Part shown: one piece after another, positions 20,946 through 28,488 of the stretch
Layout of the letters: each line of letters starts with the position of its first letter
Position numbering within the stretch: position 1 is the stretch's first letter
Source of the DNA: Glycomyces amatae
Lineage (GTDB): Bacteria; Actinomycetota; Actinomycetes; Mycobacteriales; Micromonosporaceae
Direction of reading: 5' to 3'
NCBI RefSeq assembly: GCF_020991375.1
Contig: NZ_JAJLQZ010000023.1
Coordinates: forward strand, 1-64,000
DNA length: 64,000 bases
Made by a program: the position numbers and the translations under genes
The notes under the pieces: generated by a model
What the model saw: the letters and a program-made list of their open reading frames with translations, nothing else
Databases searched by the model: none
What the model was told of the DNA's origin: nothing

Positions 20946-21560
20946 AATGCGACTTCGGCTCATTCGGTGGCCGCCGTGGATTACGACCGGCGCGCGCAGC
21001 TCTATCTCGCTGCGCGCGCCGGGGACGGCGCTGCGCAGCAGACCCTCGTCGTGGAGCTCAACGAGCTCCTCTGGCGAGCGGCCCGCCGCACCGGGCTGGA
21101 CAGGGAGACCGCTTCGGACGTCGTTCAGACGGCTTGGCTCCGCCTGTGGCACATCGAAAAAGAGCTGGAGCAACCTCGTGCGCTGACCAAGTGGTTGCTC
21201 ACCACGGTCAGCCGCGAGGCCTGGAAGCAGATCGGCCACCACCGGCGCGAGGTCGTCGCCGATCCGATCGACCTCAGGGAGGAGCAGGCCACCGAGAGCG
21301 TCGAGGACCGCCTCGTCCGCGACGCCGAGTGTGAAGCCGTGCGCCGCGCCTTCCTTGCCCAGCCAGAGCGGTGTCGGCGGCTGCTCGCCTTCGTGGCGAC
21401 GGTCTCCCGGCCCGATTACGACGTCATCGCCGGGGCACTCGGGATGAAGAGGGGGAGCATCGGACCCACCCGGGGCCGTTGCTTGGACAAACTGAGGAGG
21501 ACGCTCCTGGACGATCCGTCCTGGAGCGGAGGTGAGGAGCGGGATGAAGATGCGACCTGA
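20943..21560 (+). CDS. ECF-type RNA polymerase sigma factor
   Basis: A 205-aa protein of sigma-70 family size and layout typical of ECF factors. Region 2 includes RETASDVVQTAWLRLW and WLLTTVSREAWKQ; region 4 is the C-terminal helix-turn-helix around YDVIAGALGMKRGSIGPTRGRCLDKLRR. It directs RNA polymerase to a dedicated promoter set. It lies between the S8 protease and a small protein whose start overlaps its end by 17 bp, the usual position of an anti-sigma factor. No zinc anti-sigma motif occurs in the neighbour, so control by proteolysis through the local S8 or CHAT protease is a reasonable inference. Its target promoters are unknown. Confidence 0.9.
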   Translation: MNATSAHSVAAVDYDRRAQLYLAARAGDGAAQQTLVVELNELLWRAARRTGLDRETASDVVQTAWLRLWHIEKELEQPRALTKWLLTTVSREAWKQIGHHRREVVADPIDLREEQATESVEDRLVRDAECEAVRRAFLAQPERCRRLLAFVATVSRPDYDVIAGALGMKRGSIGPTRGRCLDKLRRTLLDDPSWSGGEERDEDAT

Positions 21561-22080
21561 ATACGAGAATCAGGGTGAATTCGAGTCATTGGACTCCTGC
21601 GATGAGCGGATTCTCTCGGTGATCAACGAACTGCACCACCGGGACGATCCGATGCCGGAGGACCTCAACGAGCGGGTGCAGTTCATCCTCGAACTCGAAG
21701 CGGAGCTCGACGCCCGCGTGGCGAGGGTGTCGCGTGAGAACGAACTGGTGCTCATGAGGGGCGACGCCGACCTGGTGGTGGGGCAGAACGATCCCGCATC
21801 GGTCACCTTCGACTGCGAGTCGGTCACCGTGATGGTGACGCCGAGGCCCGCGGCGCTCCGGGAGCTGCGGCTCGACGGATGGATAGGTCCCGAGGGGAGC
21901 TACGAGGTCGAACTCAGGAGTCCGGAGGGCTCGCGGAGGGCCTCCACCGACGAGACCGGTCGGTTCGTACTCGAAGGCCTCCCCGACGGGCAGATGTTCC
22001 AATTGGTGATCCGGCCGGACGAGACACTGCAGCGGGAAGGGCTACCGGCGGTCGTCGTCACGCCGGCGGTGCGGCTGTAG
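21544..22080 (+). CDS. Small protein with Carboxypeptidase-regulatory-like domain; candidate sigma regulator
   Basis: A 178-aa acidic protein of unknown function. The N-terminal helical part (DERILSVINELHHRDDPMPE then LNERVQFILELEAELDARVA) may bind a partner. The C-terminal half is a beta-sandwich-like segment with TDETGRFVLEGLPDGQMFQL, the pattern of Carboxypeptidase-regulatory/transthyretin-like domains. The start ATG at 21544 follows GGAGGTGAGGAG and overlaps the sigma gene by 17 bp, so translation is coupled. Its position suggests an anti-sigma factor or the protease substrate that controls the sigma factor. No transmembrane helix or HxxxCxxC zinc motif is seen. Function is inference from context. 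Confidence 0.72.
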   Translation: MKMRPEYENQGEFESLDSCDERILSVINELHHRDDPMPEDLNERVQFILELEAELDARVARVSRENELVLMRGDADLVVGQNDPASVTFDCESVTVMVTPRPAALRELRLDGWIGPEGSYEVELRSPEGSRRASTDETGRFVLEGLPDGQMFQLVIRPDETLQREGLPAVVVTPAVRL

Positions 22081-22093
22081 CATGTGAAGAATG
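22078..22093 (+). promoter_or_regulatory. -10 box overlapping stop codon, leaderless CHAT start
   Basis: TAGCAT (22078-22083) begins with the stop codon of the preceding gene and lies 7 nt before the ATG at 22091, repeating the arrangement at the sigma gene. Confidence 0.45.
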
Positions 22094-24604
22094 CTTCAAC
22101 GTGCCTGGAGGTTGTTCTCCCGTGGACACCGGCTCCAGAGCAGACTGCGAATCGTTGAAGCCGCCGCGGTGTTCGACGAGGCGTTGCGCCTCTTGGGATG
22201 GGACCCCGCGAATCCGCCGCCTCCGGGCACCGCTCGGGCGCGGCTCACGGCCCGGATTCTGAATTCCCGGGCGCTGACGTACACGTACTCGGGCGAGGCG
22301 CCGGCGGGATTGGCGCTGCTCCAGCAAGCCGTCCGATTCGTGGACGAGCGGGACCGCGGACTGCTGACGCATCAGCGAGGGCTCATCCTCCAGCAGAACG
22401 GGCGGCCAGTGGACGCACTGGCGCATTTCGATCGCGCGGAGCCCATGCTGGCCGAGCACGGCCCCGACTTCATCTATGCGGGGTTGTTCCTCAATCGGGC
22501 GAACACGTTGCGGGACCTGGGCGAACTCAGCAAAGGCCTCGAGAGCGCGAGGCGTGCGAGGGCATTGTTCGCAAAACTCGGTCGGCGCATCAACCAGATC
22601 AAAGCGCAGCATGTGGAGGCGCTGCTGCTGCTCGATCTCGGTGACGTGACCAAGGCCCTCGCCGAGTTCAAGGAAGTACGGGCCGAATACCGCGAGCACG
22701 CCCCCGAACTCGAGGCCTTCGTGCACAGCTCCAACGCGGATGCGCTTCTCTACGTGGGGATGTACCAGCAGGCGATCGACCACTGGGCTGAGGCGATCGC
22801 GGCCCTGCGACTCGCGGGGGACCACCGCAGCGCGGCGATCTTCGAGTTCTGGCGTGCGGTGACCGCATTCGAAAACGATCAGTTCGACCTCGCGAGCGAT
22901 TGGGCCGAGCGGGCGATGGACTCGCTCTACGAGCAGGGCAACGAACCGATGGCCTTCCTCGCCCGCCTGTTGATCCTCCAGGGCCAGTTCGACTCAGGGA
23001 AGGCCGGGCCGAACTTCGCGGACAAGGTCTCCCGACTGTGCGACGCACTCGAGCAGCGTGGATGGACCCTTCGCCTGAACCAGGCCAAGATCCTGGCCGC
23101 CCGGGCTCGGATCAAGGCAGGGGACCTCGACGACGTCGACGCCGTGCTCGACGAGGAACCGGGTGGGCCGGGCTATGAAGCGCTCGCCGAAGCCTTGGCC
23201 CGGCATCTCGCCAGGGCCGAGCTCGCCATGATTCGCAAGCAGGACCCGATGCCGGAACTCCAGACCGGTCTCGACCTGCTCGACGAGTACCGCATGACCT
23301 TCGGCTCGGTCGAGTTCCAGGCAGGGGTCTCCGCTCTGGGCGTCCAGCTGGCCAACCGGGGTTTGATCCACACCACGAACAACGGCTCTCCCGCCGAGAT
23401 GCTCTGGTGGGTCGAGCGGAGCAGGGCTCAGGGATTGCGCATCCCGCCCGTCAAGTCGGCGACCGACCCTGGAGCTAGAGAGGCGCTCGGCCGTCTCCGA
23501 CAGGCTCGGCGGCGGCTCTGGGACCTCCAAGTTCAAGGCGAGGAGAGCTCTGAGGAGTTCGCGCGCGTTCAGGTGCTCGAAGAGGAGATTCGCGCGTACG
23601 AACGAACCACGCCCGGCCCGGGGCAGCGGGCCGAGCGGATCGCTCCCGAGGACATCCATGATCTCGCCGAATCCCGCAACACCGTCGTGGTGAACCTCTA
23701 CGAAGCCGGCGGCGATATCCGCGCCATTCTCGCGGGAGGCAAGGGGCTCAAGCACGTTCGGCTCATGCCGCTCGATGCCGCCGCCGAACTCGGGCGCCGT
23801 CTCGGCGCGGACCTCGATGCCCTCGGAAAGCCCTTCCGCCTCCCGCCCCGTCTCCAAACGAGCGTCGAGGGATCGCTCCGCCGGAACGCCGCCGCCCTTG
23901 CTGAAGGAATCTGGGAGCCGATCGCCGATTACGTTGCCGACCGTCAAGTGGTCATCGTCCCGCACAGCCGATTGGCCTGGGTGCCCTGGCCGCTGCTCCC
24001 GCAGCTCCGAGGTCGCCCGGTCACGGTGTCGCCCTCCGCTGAGGCCTGGTGGCGGTCGGTTCACCGGAGCGCCGCCACGGGCCCTGCCCTCGTCGCCGCC
24101 GGCCCGGCGCTGTCGAGGGCAGGAGGCGAGATCGAAGTGATCGCCGGTCTCTATCCGGGCGCGCACCTCATCACCGCGGACAAGTCCGATCCCGAGCTCG
24201 TCCTCCGCGCCCTGGACGGCGCCTCGGTCGCGCACATCGCGGCGCACGGCCATCACGAGCCCGACAACGTCCTGTTCTCACGCCTCGACTTCGGACTGGG
24301 CCCGCTCAACGCCTACGAACTGCTCAGCCTCGACCAGCCGCCGAGCCATGTCGTCCTCTCCTCCTGCGACCTCGGCCGCTCCACGGTCGCGGTCGGCAAC
24401 GAGACGCTCGGGTTCACCGCGGCCCTCCTGCATGCGGGGACCTCCACCGTCGTCTCCAGTCTCGGCCGCGTCCCCGACGACATGGCCGCCGAGATGATGA
24501 TCGAGTACCACCAGCACTGCGCCAAGGGCGCGACCCCCGCCGAAGCGCTTGCCGCCGTGGGGGAGCGGCGTCCGTGGCACCCGTTCGTCGCGTTCGGCGC
24601 CTAA
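22091..24604 (+). CDS. TPR-CHAT caspase-like protease
   Basis: An 837-aa cytosolic protein. About the first 420 residues are tandem helical TPR-like repeats (for example ALAHFDRAEPMLAEHGPDF and AGLFLNRANTLRDLGELSKG), suited to sensing a partner. A charged linker is followed by a C-terminal CHAT domain (about 540-837), related to caspases and separases. The catalytic pair is present: His719 in HIAAHGHHEP and Cys759 in VVLSSCDLG, with the usual PSHVVLSS strand and an LGFTAALLHAGTSTVV helix-strand after it. CHAT proteases cleave specific partners in conflict and cell-death systems, such as Csx29 of type III-E CRISPR. Here it closes the S8/sigma/small-protein cluster. Substrate and trigger are unknown. 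Base composition is slightly less GC-rich than the housekeeping genes. Confidence 0.93.
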   Translation: MLQRAWRLFSRGHRLQSRLRIVEAAAVFDEALRLLGWDPANPPPPGTARARLTARILNSRALTYTYSGEAPAGLALLQQAVRFVDERDRGLLTHQRGLILQQNGRPVDALAHFDRAEPMLAEHGPDFIYAGLFLNRANTLRDLGELSKGLESARRARALFAKLGRRINQIKAQHVEALLLLDLGDVTKALAEFKEVRAEYREHAPELEAFVHSSNADALLYVGMYQQAIDHWAEAIAALRLAGDHRSAAIFEFWRAVTAFENDQFDLASDWAERAMDSLYEQGNEPMAFLARLLILQGQFDSGKAGPNFADKVSRLCDALEQRGWTLRLNQAKILAARARIKAGDLDDVDAVLDEEPGGPGYEALAEALARHLARAELAMIRKQDPMPELQTGLDLLDEYRMTFGSVEFQAGVSALGVQLANRGLIHTTNNGSPAEMLWWVERSRAQGLRIPPVKSATDPGAREALGRLRQARRRLWDLQVQGEESSEEFARVQVLEEEIRAYERTTPGPGQRAERIAPEDIHDLAESRNTVVVNLYEAGGDIRAILAGGKGLKHVRLMPLDAAAELGRRLGADLDALGKPFRLPPRLQTSVEGSLRRNAAALAEGIWEPIADYVADRQVVIVPHSRLAWVPWPLLPQLRGRPVTVSPSAEAWWRSVHRSAATGPALVAAGPALSRAGGEIEVIAGLYPGAHLITADKSDPELVLRALDGASVAHIAAHGHHEPDNVLFSRLDFGLGPLNAYELLSLDQPPSHVVLSSCDLGRSTVAVGNETLGFTAALLHAGTSTVVSSLGRVPDDMAAEMMIEYHQHCAKGATPAEALAAVGERRPWHPFVAFGA

Positions 24605-24647
24605 ACTCGGACAAGCCCCCCTGTACGAGGAAAGGCCCGCCCCCGTG
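24602..24647 (+). promoter_or_regulatory. Possible promoter and displaced start of MFS gene
   Basis: TAAACT (24602-24607) overlaps the CHAT stop codon. A GTG at 24645 opens a frame that ends TGA at 24669-24671, overlapping the MFS ATG. With one more C in the C run at 24655-24659 the GTG would join the MFS frame and read MTDAPLPALMFRNPD. Confidence 0.4.
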
Positions 24648-24670
24648 ACCGACGCCCCCTGCCCGCGCTG

Positions 24671-25909
24671 ATGTTCCGCAACCCCGACCACCGCCTCCTG
24701 CTCATCTCGGTCGCCTCCAGCCAGGTCGGCCTCCAGATCGCGTACTTCTCGGTCTCGATCATCGCCGTCGTCGTCCTCAAGCTCGGCGAGGCGCAGATCG
24801 GGATCCTCAACGCCATGGACCAGATCGCCCTGGTCGTGTTCGGCCTCCTGGTCGGCGCCTGGGTCGACCGGATGCGCCGCAAGCCGATCATCGTCGTCAG
24901 CGAGACGGTCCGGGCGCTGGTGCTGCTGAGCGTCCCGGTCGCCTGGATGCTCGACTCGCTCGTCATGTGGCACATGTACGCGGTGATGTTCCTGCTCGGT
25001 CTCGCCTCGGTGTTCTTCGACGTGGCGCAGGCCAGCTACATCCCGATGCTCATCGACAACGACCGGCTCGCGGGGGCCAACTCCCGCATCCAGGGGCTCC
25101 GGTCCGCGTCCGACACGGGCGGCCCGCTCGCGGCCGGGCCATTGGTCTCGCTGCTCACCGCCCCGATCGCCATCGCGGCCGCGGTCGCGGGCTTCGCGGT
25201 GTCGGCGTTCAGCTTGCGGCGCATCCGGTTCCAGGAGGCCGAGCCGGTCCGCCGGGAGAAGCCGAACCTCAGGGCCGAGATCGCGCAGGGGGTCAGGTTC
25301 ATCCTCAAGGACCCGATCATCCGGACCGTGGCGTTCGCGAGCGCCTGGTGCAACCTGTCGGTGGGCGCGTTCCAGGCGATGCTCGTCGTGTTCCTGATCC
25401 GGGACGCGGAGCAGGCCAGCGCGGTCGTGGGCCTGATCCTCGCCGGATCCGGGATCGGCGGCGTGCTCGGGGCGATGCTGGTCGGGAAGATCTCGGCGAA
25501 GGCGGGGATGGGTCCGACAGCGCTGGTCGCGCTGGCGCTCTCGGGGCCGGGCATGGCGGTCGTGGCCGCCTCGGGACCGGGCTGGGGCGCGGCCCTCGCC
25601 TTCCTCGGGCAGATCCTGTACGTCGCGTCGATCGTGGTGTTCAACGTGAACGTCGTGAGCTACCGGCAGGCGATCACGCCGGACCCGATCCAGGGACGCG
25701 TCAACGCCACGCAGCGGGTGATCACCTGGGGTTCGATGGCGGTCGGCTCGATCCTGGGCGGCTTCGCGGGCGAGGCCATCGGCGCCCGGTACGTGCTGCT
25801 CATCGCCGCAGGGATGCTGTTCGCCGGGTGCCTCGTCCTGCTGCGGACCCCGATCCGCACCCTCAAGGAGCTCCCCGAGGAGGGCACCGGGCTGCGGGAA
25901 GTCCACTGA
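24671..25909 (+). CDS. MFS transporter
   Basis: A 412-aa inner-membrane protein of the major facilitator superfamily with about twelve hydrophobic helices. The loop 2-3 signature is seen as VGAWVDRMRRKPIIVV. Helix 4/5 sequence (MFLLGLASVFFDVAQASYIPMLI) and NRINATQR-like QGRVNATQRVITWG resemble the MFS_3 (enterobactin exporter/tetracycline-type) group, so efflux of a small molecule is likely; the substrate is unknown. The start is uncertain: the ATG at 24671 lacks a ribosome site, and an upstream GTG is out of frame by one base within a C run, which may be a sequencing error. It follows the CHAT gene by 66 bp on the same strand; a link to that locus is not established. Confidence 0.87.
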   Translation: MFRNPDHRLLLISVASSQVGLQIAYFSVSIIAVVVLKLGEAQIGILNAMDQIALVVFGLLVGAWVDRMRRKPIIVVSETVRALVLLSVPVAWMLDSLVMWHMYAVMFLLGLASVFFDVAQASYIPMLIDNDRLAGANSRIQGLRSASDTGGPLAAGPLVSLLTAPIAIAAAVAGFAVSAFSLRRIRFQEAEPVRREKPNLRAEIAQGVRFILKDPIIRTVAFASAWCNLSVGAFQAMLVVFLIRDAEQASAVVGLILAGSGIGGVLGAMLVGKISAKAGMGPTALVALALSGPGMAVVAASGPGWGAALAFLGQILYVASIVVFNVNVVSYRQAITPDPIQGRVNATQRVITWGSMAVGSILGGFAGEAIGARYVLLIAAGMLFAGCLVLLRTPIRTLKELPEEGTGLREVH

Positions 25910-25926
25910 CTCTCGCTGCGCCGCAG

Positions 25927-25941
25927 TAGAGTCGAGCCATG
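25927..25941 (+). promoter_or_regulatory. Leaderless -10 box of phosphatase-like gene
   Basis: TAGAGT (25927-25932) precedes the ATG at 25939 by 6 nt; no ribosome site. Confidence 0.6.
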
Positions 25942-26361
25942 ACGTGGGATCTTGACGCACCCGGCGTGCTCCGCCTCCCCTCCGGCCGCCTGGTCCGCGG
26001 GCGCGGGCTCGGCAGGCCGCTGCCGGAGGGGCCGAAGCCGGAGTTCGCGCTGTACCTGTACGGGAAGGAGCCGCCGGCGGTCGAGTGGGAGTCGCAGTGG
26101 GTGCGGTGGCCGGACTTCCGGCTCCCCGCCGACAAGCCCGCGTTCGCGGCCGCGCTCCGCGAGGCGTGGCAGCGCACCGAGACCGAGCGGGTGGAGCTCG
26201 CCTGCCACGGCGGCAACGGCCGCACCGGCACGGCGCTGGCGTGCATGGCGGTCCTCGACGGCGTCCCGGCGGACGAGGCGGTCGCCTACGTGCGCGCCGG
26301 CTACTCGCCGCGAGCGGTGGAGACCCCCTGGCAGAAGCGCTTCGTCAGCCGCTTCGGCTGA
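25939..26361 (+). CDS. Protein-tyrosine-phosphatase-like protein
   Basis: A 140-aa cytosolic protein. It has the CX5R phosphatase loop as C89-HGGNG-R95 followed by Thr, and a WPD general-acid loop (WPDF, Asp59), so the cysteine-dependent phosphatase chemistry is intact. The protein is shorter than classical tyrosine phosphatases and fits the bacterial dual-specificity-like families. The substrate is unknown; phospho-Tyr or phosphoinositide are options. Leaderless start. It is convergent with the Fic gene, the stops lying only 22 bp apart. Confidence 0.8.
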   Translation: MTWDLDAPGVLRLPSGRLVRGRGLGRPLPEGPKPEFALYLYGKEPPAVEWESQWVRWPDFRLPADKPAFAAALREAWQRTETERVELACHGGNGRTGTALACMAVLDGVPADEAVAYVRAGYSPRAVETPWQKRFVSRFG

Positions 26362-26383
26362 ATCCGCCGGTACGGGCGACCGG

Positions 26384-27583
26384 CTATTCCCAGCTGCTCG
26401 CGCGAGTCAGGACCTTCATGACCTCAGGTGCCTGGTACTGGTGGCGGTACTTGCCGGTGAGTTTTTCCAACGCTCCGATGTCGACGAGCTGGTTGACGGC
26501 GTTGGCAATGCCTTGCGAGGTGGCCTTGTTGAGTCGTTTCGCCAGGGAAGGGACGGTGAAGCGGGGATACCCCGTCAGACTGCTCGCGATGTCCCGGGCC
26601 AGCCCGCTCCGAGGCAACAGGGTCTGGATCCGTTCCTGGTAGAGGCCTTGAAGCTGCAAGAGGTCCTCGACTCGGGAACGCGTGTCTTCGGCCGCAGCGG
26701 CGAGTCCGGAACTGAAGAAGCGGACCCAGGGGTCCCATTCGCCTTTGGCGGAGACGCTGTAAAGACGTTCTTGGTATTCATCCCGGTGGTCTTCGAACCA
26801 AGGCGAGACGCTCAGCAGCGGCTGTCTCAGTGCTCCATGGGTAATGAGCTGGAGGACGATGAGCATCCGCCCGATGCGGCCGTTGCCGTCTGCGAACGGG
26901 TGCAGCGTCTCGAACTGGTAGTGCCCCATCGCCGCCGAGACCACGGGATCGCAGTCACTGTCTTTTTTGACCCAGTCCACGAGGTCCTGCACCGCGGCGC
27001 GCAGTTCGATGCCGGGCGGCATCGGAATGAAGCGGGCCGATTCGATCGAGGAGCCGCCGTTCCCGATGGCGACCTGGATCGTTCGCAGACGGCCGGGGTC
27101 GCGCCGTTCCGACGGGGTGTCGCGGACCAGTGTCCGCTGCGCCTCCTCCAGCAACCCGACCGTGATCGCATGGCCGTCCTCGATGAGTGCGAACGCCTCT
27201 TCGGCGGCGTACACGTAGTTGAGGATCTCGATCAGCGCGGTGCCGAGTGGGCTGTTCTCATCGGGCTCTTCGTCGTCGGAGAGCACGCGTTCGAGCGGGG
27301 CGAAGGTCCCCTCCAGCGCCGAGGTGCTCTGCGCCTCTCGGCGGAGCGTCGGCCTTCGCAGAAGTCCCGGATTGGGAATCTGCAACGACGCCTGGTCGAG
27401 GCGGCCGAGTGCCCGGTTCGCACGGGAGACTTCCTGCCAGGTGCGCTGCTGAAGTTCGATCGGGGTGCCGAGTGGCGCGGGGACGAACGCCATGTGTTGG
27501 AACGGTCGACCGATGCGACCGTCAGTGCCGGTGATCGGGGTCAGATGACCGGTTGGACTTTGCGCGAACACATTCAGATCCAC
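26384..27583 (-). CDS. Fic family AMPylase with inhibitory helix and winged helix
   Basis: A 399-aa Fic protein, expected to transfer AMP (or another nucleotide part) from ATP to hydroxyl side chains of target proteins. The catalytic motif H228-PFADGNGRIGR is complete. The N-terminal inhibitory motif [S/T]xxxE[G/N] is present as T87-SAL-E91-G92, so it is a class II, self-inhibited enzyme. A Fic_N-like domain precedes the core, and the C-terminal 60 or so residues form a winged helix (FTVPSLAKRLNKATSQGIANAV). The GTG start at 27583 is 7 nt downstream of TAAGAT, indicating a leaderless mRNA. Palindromes of TTGAGA half-sites immediately upstream suggest autoregulation through the winged helix. 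The target protein is unknown. Confidence 0.93.
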   Translation of the reverse strand: MDLNVFAQSPTGHLTPITGTDGRIGRPFQHMAFVPAPLGTPIELQQRTWQEVSRANRALGRLDQASLQIPNPGLLRRPTLRREAQSTSALEGTFAPLERVLSDDEEPDENSPLGTALIEILNYVYAAEEAFALIEDGHAITVGLLEEAQRTLVRDTPSERRDPGRLRTIQVAIGNGGSSIESARFIPMPPGIELRAAVQDLVDWVKKDSDCDPVVSAAMGHYQFETLHPFADGNGRIGRMLIVLQLITHGALRQPLLSVSPWFEDHRDEYQERLYSVSAKGEWDPWVRFFSSGLAAAAEDTRSRVEDLLQLQGLYQERIQTLLPRSGLARDIASSLTGYPRFTVPSLAKRLNKATSQGIANAVNQLVDIGALEKLTGKYRHQYQAPEVMKVLTRASSWE

Positions 27584-27596
27584 ATATCAAATCTTA
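27581..27596 (-). promoter_or_regulatory. Leaderless -10 box of fic
   Basis: On the minus strand TAAGAT (27591-27596) is followed by 7 nt and the GTG start (27581-27583). The adjacent palindrome at 27605-27632 covers the expected -35 position. Confidence 0.6.
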
Positions 27597-27604
27597 GCGA
27601 TGAG

Positions 27605-27632
27605 AGTTGAGATGTTCGCGAACCTCTCAACT
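27605..27632. promoter_or_regulatory. Palindromic operator upstream of fic
   Basis: AGTTGAGA, then 12 nt containing TTCGCGAA at the centre, then TCTCAACT: perfect 8-bp arms. It covers the -35 region of fic. Confidence 0.6.
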
Positions 27633-27652
27633 GACGTTGTCGTGTAGTGTCG

Positions 27653-27683
27653 AATCTCAAGACTCGCGTCTGAGATTTGAGAT
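27653..27683. promoter_or_regulatory. Second inverted repeat with TTGAGA half-sites
   Basis: AATCTCA and TGAGATT arms 11 nt apart, overlapped by ATCTCAA and TTGAGAT arms. The half-site is the same as in the palindrome at 27605-27632, so one regulator may bind both and also affect the downstream DUF4129 operon. Confidence 0.5.
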
Positions 27684-27762
27684 GTACCGGTAGGCGGTTG
27701 CACGCCCCTTGGCATAGGGTGGGCCCGTACCCCTGGTCACATGACTCCCCTTGAGGTTCCGC

Positions 27763-28488
27763 ATGGCCCACCCCGATCCGCAGCGCGGCGCGTCGCGACG
27801 CCGCTGGCTGCCCGTGGTCGTCGTCGCGGCCGCGCTCCTGGTCGTCGGGATCGCCGCCCAGGGCTCCGGGGTCTCCTGGCAGGAGGCCGAGCTGCCCGGC
27901 GCGACCGGCGGCGGGGAGCTGCCGCAGCAGATCCCCTCCGAGTCCCCGATGGAGCAGCCCAGCGACCTTCCCACCGGCGAGCCCGAGGACGGCTTCACCA
28001 TGCCCTCCTGGGTCACCTGGCTCGTCCTCGGCCTGCTCATCGGCACCCCGCTCTGCCTCATCCTCCTGCTCCTGGCCCGGCGCCTCATGGACTGGCTCGT
28101 CCACGCCCCCTCCTCGGACGGCGTGCCCGAACCCGAGCCGCAGTACCTCCACCGCGACTTCGCGCTGGTCGAGGACGCCGTCGCCGCCGCGCTCGCCGAG
28201 ATGGACCTCGGCGACGACCCGCGCTCGGCCATCATGGCCTGCTGGGTGCATTTCGAGCGCGCCTCCGAGGCGGTCGGGATCGAGCGGGAGTCCTCCGACA
28301 CGCCCGCCGACCTCGTCCGGCGGCTGCTCGAGCGCCACCGCCTCGACGGCGCCGCCCTCACGCGCCTCTCCGCGGCCTACCTCCGGGCCCGCTATTCGCC
28401 GCACGACGTGGTCGAGGCCGACCGCGACCAGGCCCGTGACGCCCTCGTCGCGCTCCAGGCGCAGCTGGGCCTCAGGGAGGCCCGATGA
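27763..28488 (+). CDS. DUF4129 domain membrane protein
   Basis: A 241-aa protein. It has an N-terminal membrane helix (WLPVVVVAAALLVVGIAA), a Pro/Glu-rich external segment, a second helix (TWLVLGLLIGTPLCLILLLL) and a cytosolic C-terminal DUF4129 domain (AIMACWVHFERASEAVG and ADLVRRLLERHRLDG). In Actinobacteria this domain accompanies MoxR and DUF58 genes, which together form a chaperone-like or envelope-maturation system, possibly linked to transglutaminase-like proteins. TTGAGG precedes the ATG by about 6 nt. It overlaps the next gene by 4 bp (ATGA), starting a tightly coupled operon of five or six genes. Confidence 0.82.
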   Translation: MAHPDPQRGASRRRWLPVVVVAAALLVVGIAAQGSGVSWQEAELPGATGGGELPQQIPSESPMEQPSDLPTGEPEDGFTMPSWVTWLVLGLLIGTPLCLILLLLARRLMDWLVHAPSSDGVPEPEPQYLHRDFALVEDAVAAALAEMDLGDDPRSAIMACWVHFERASEAVGIERESSDTPADLVRRLLERHRLDGAALTRLSAAYLRARYSPHDVVEADRDQARDALVALQAQLGLREAR

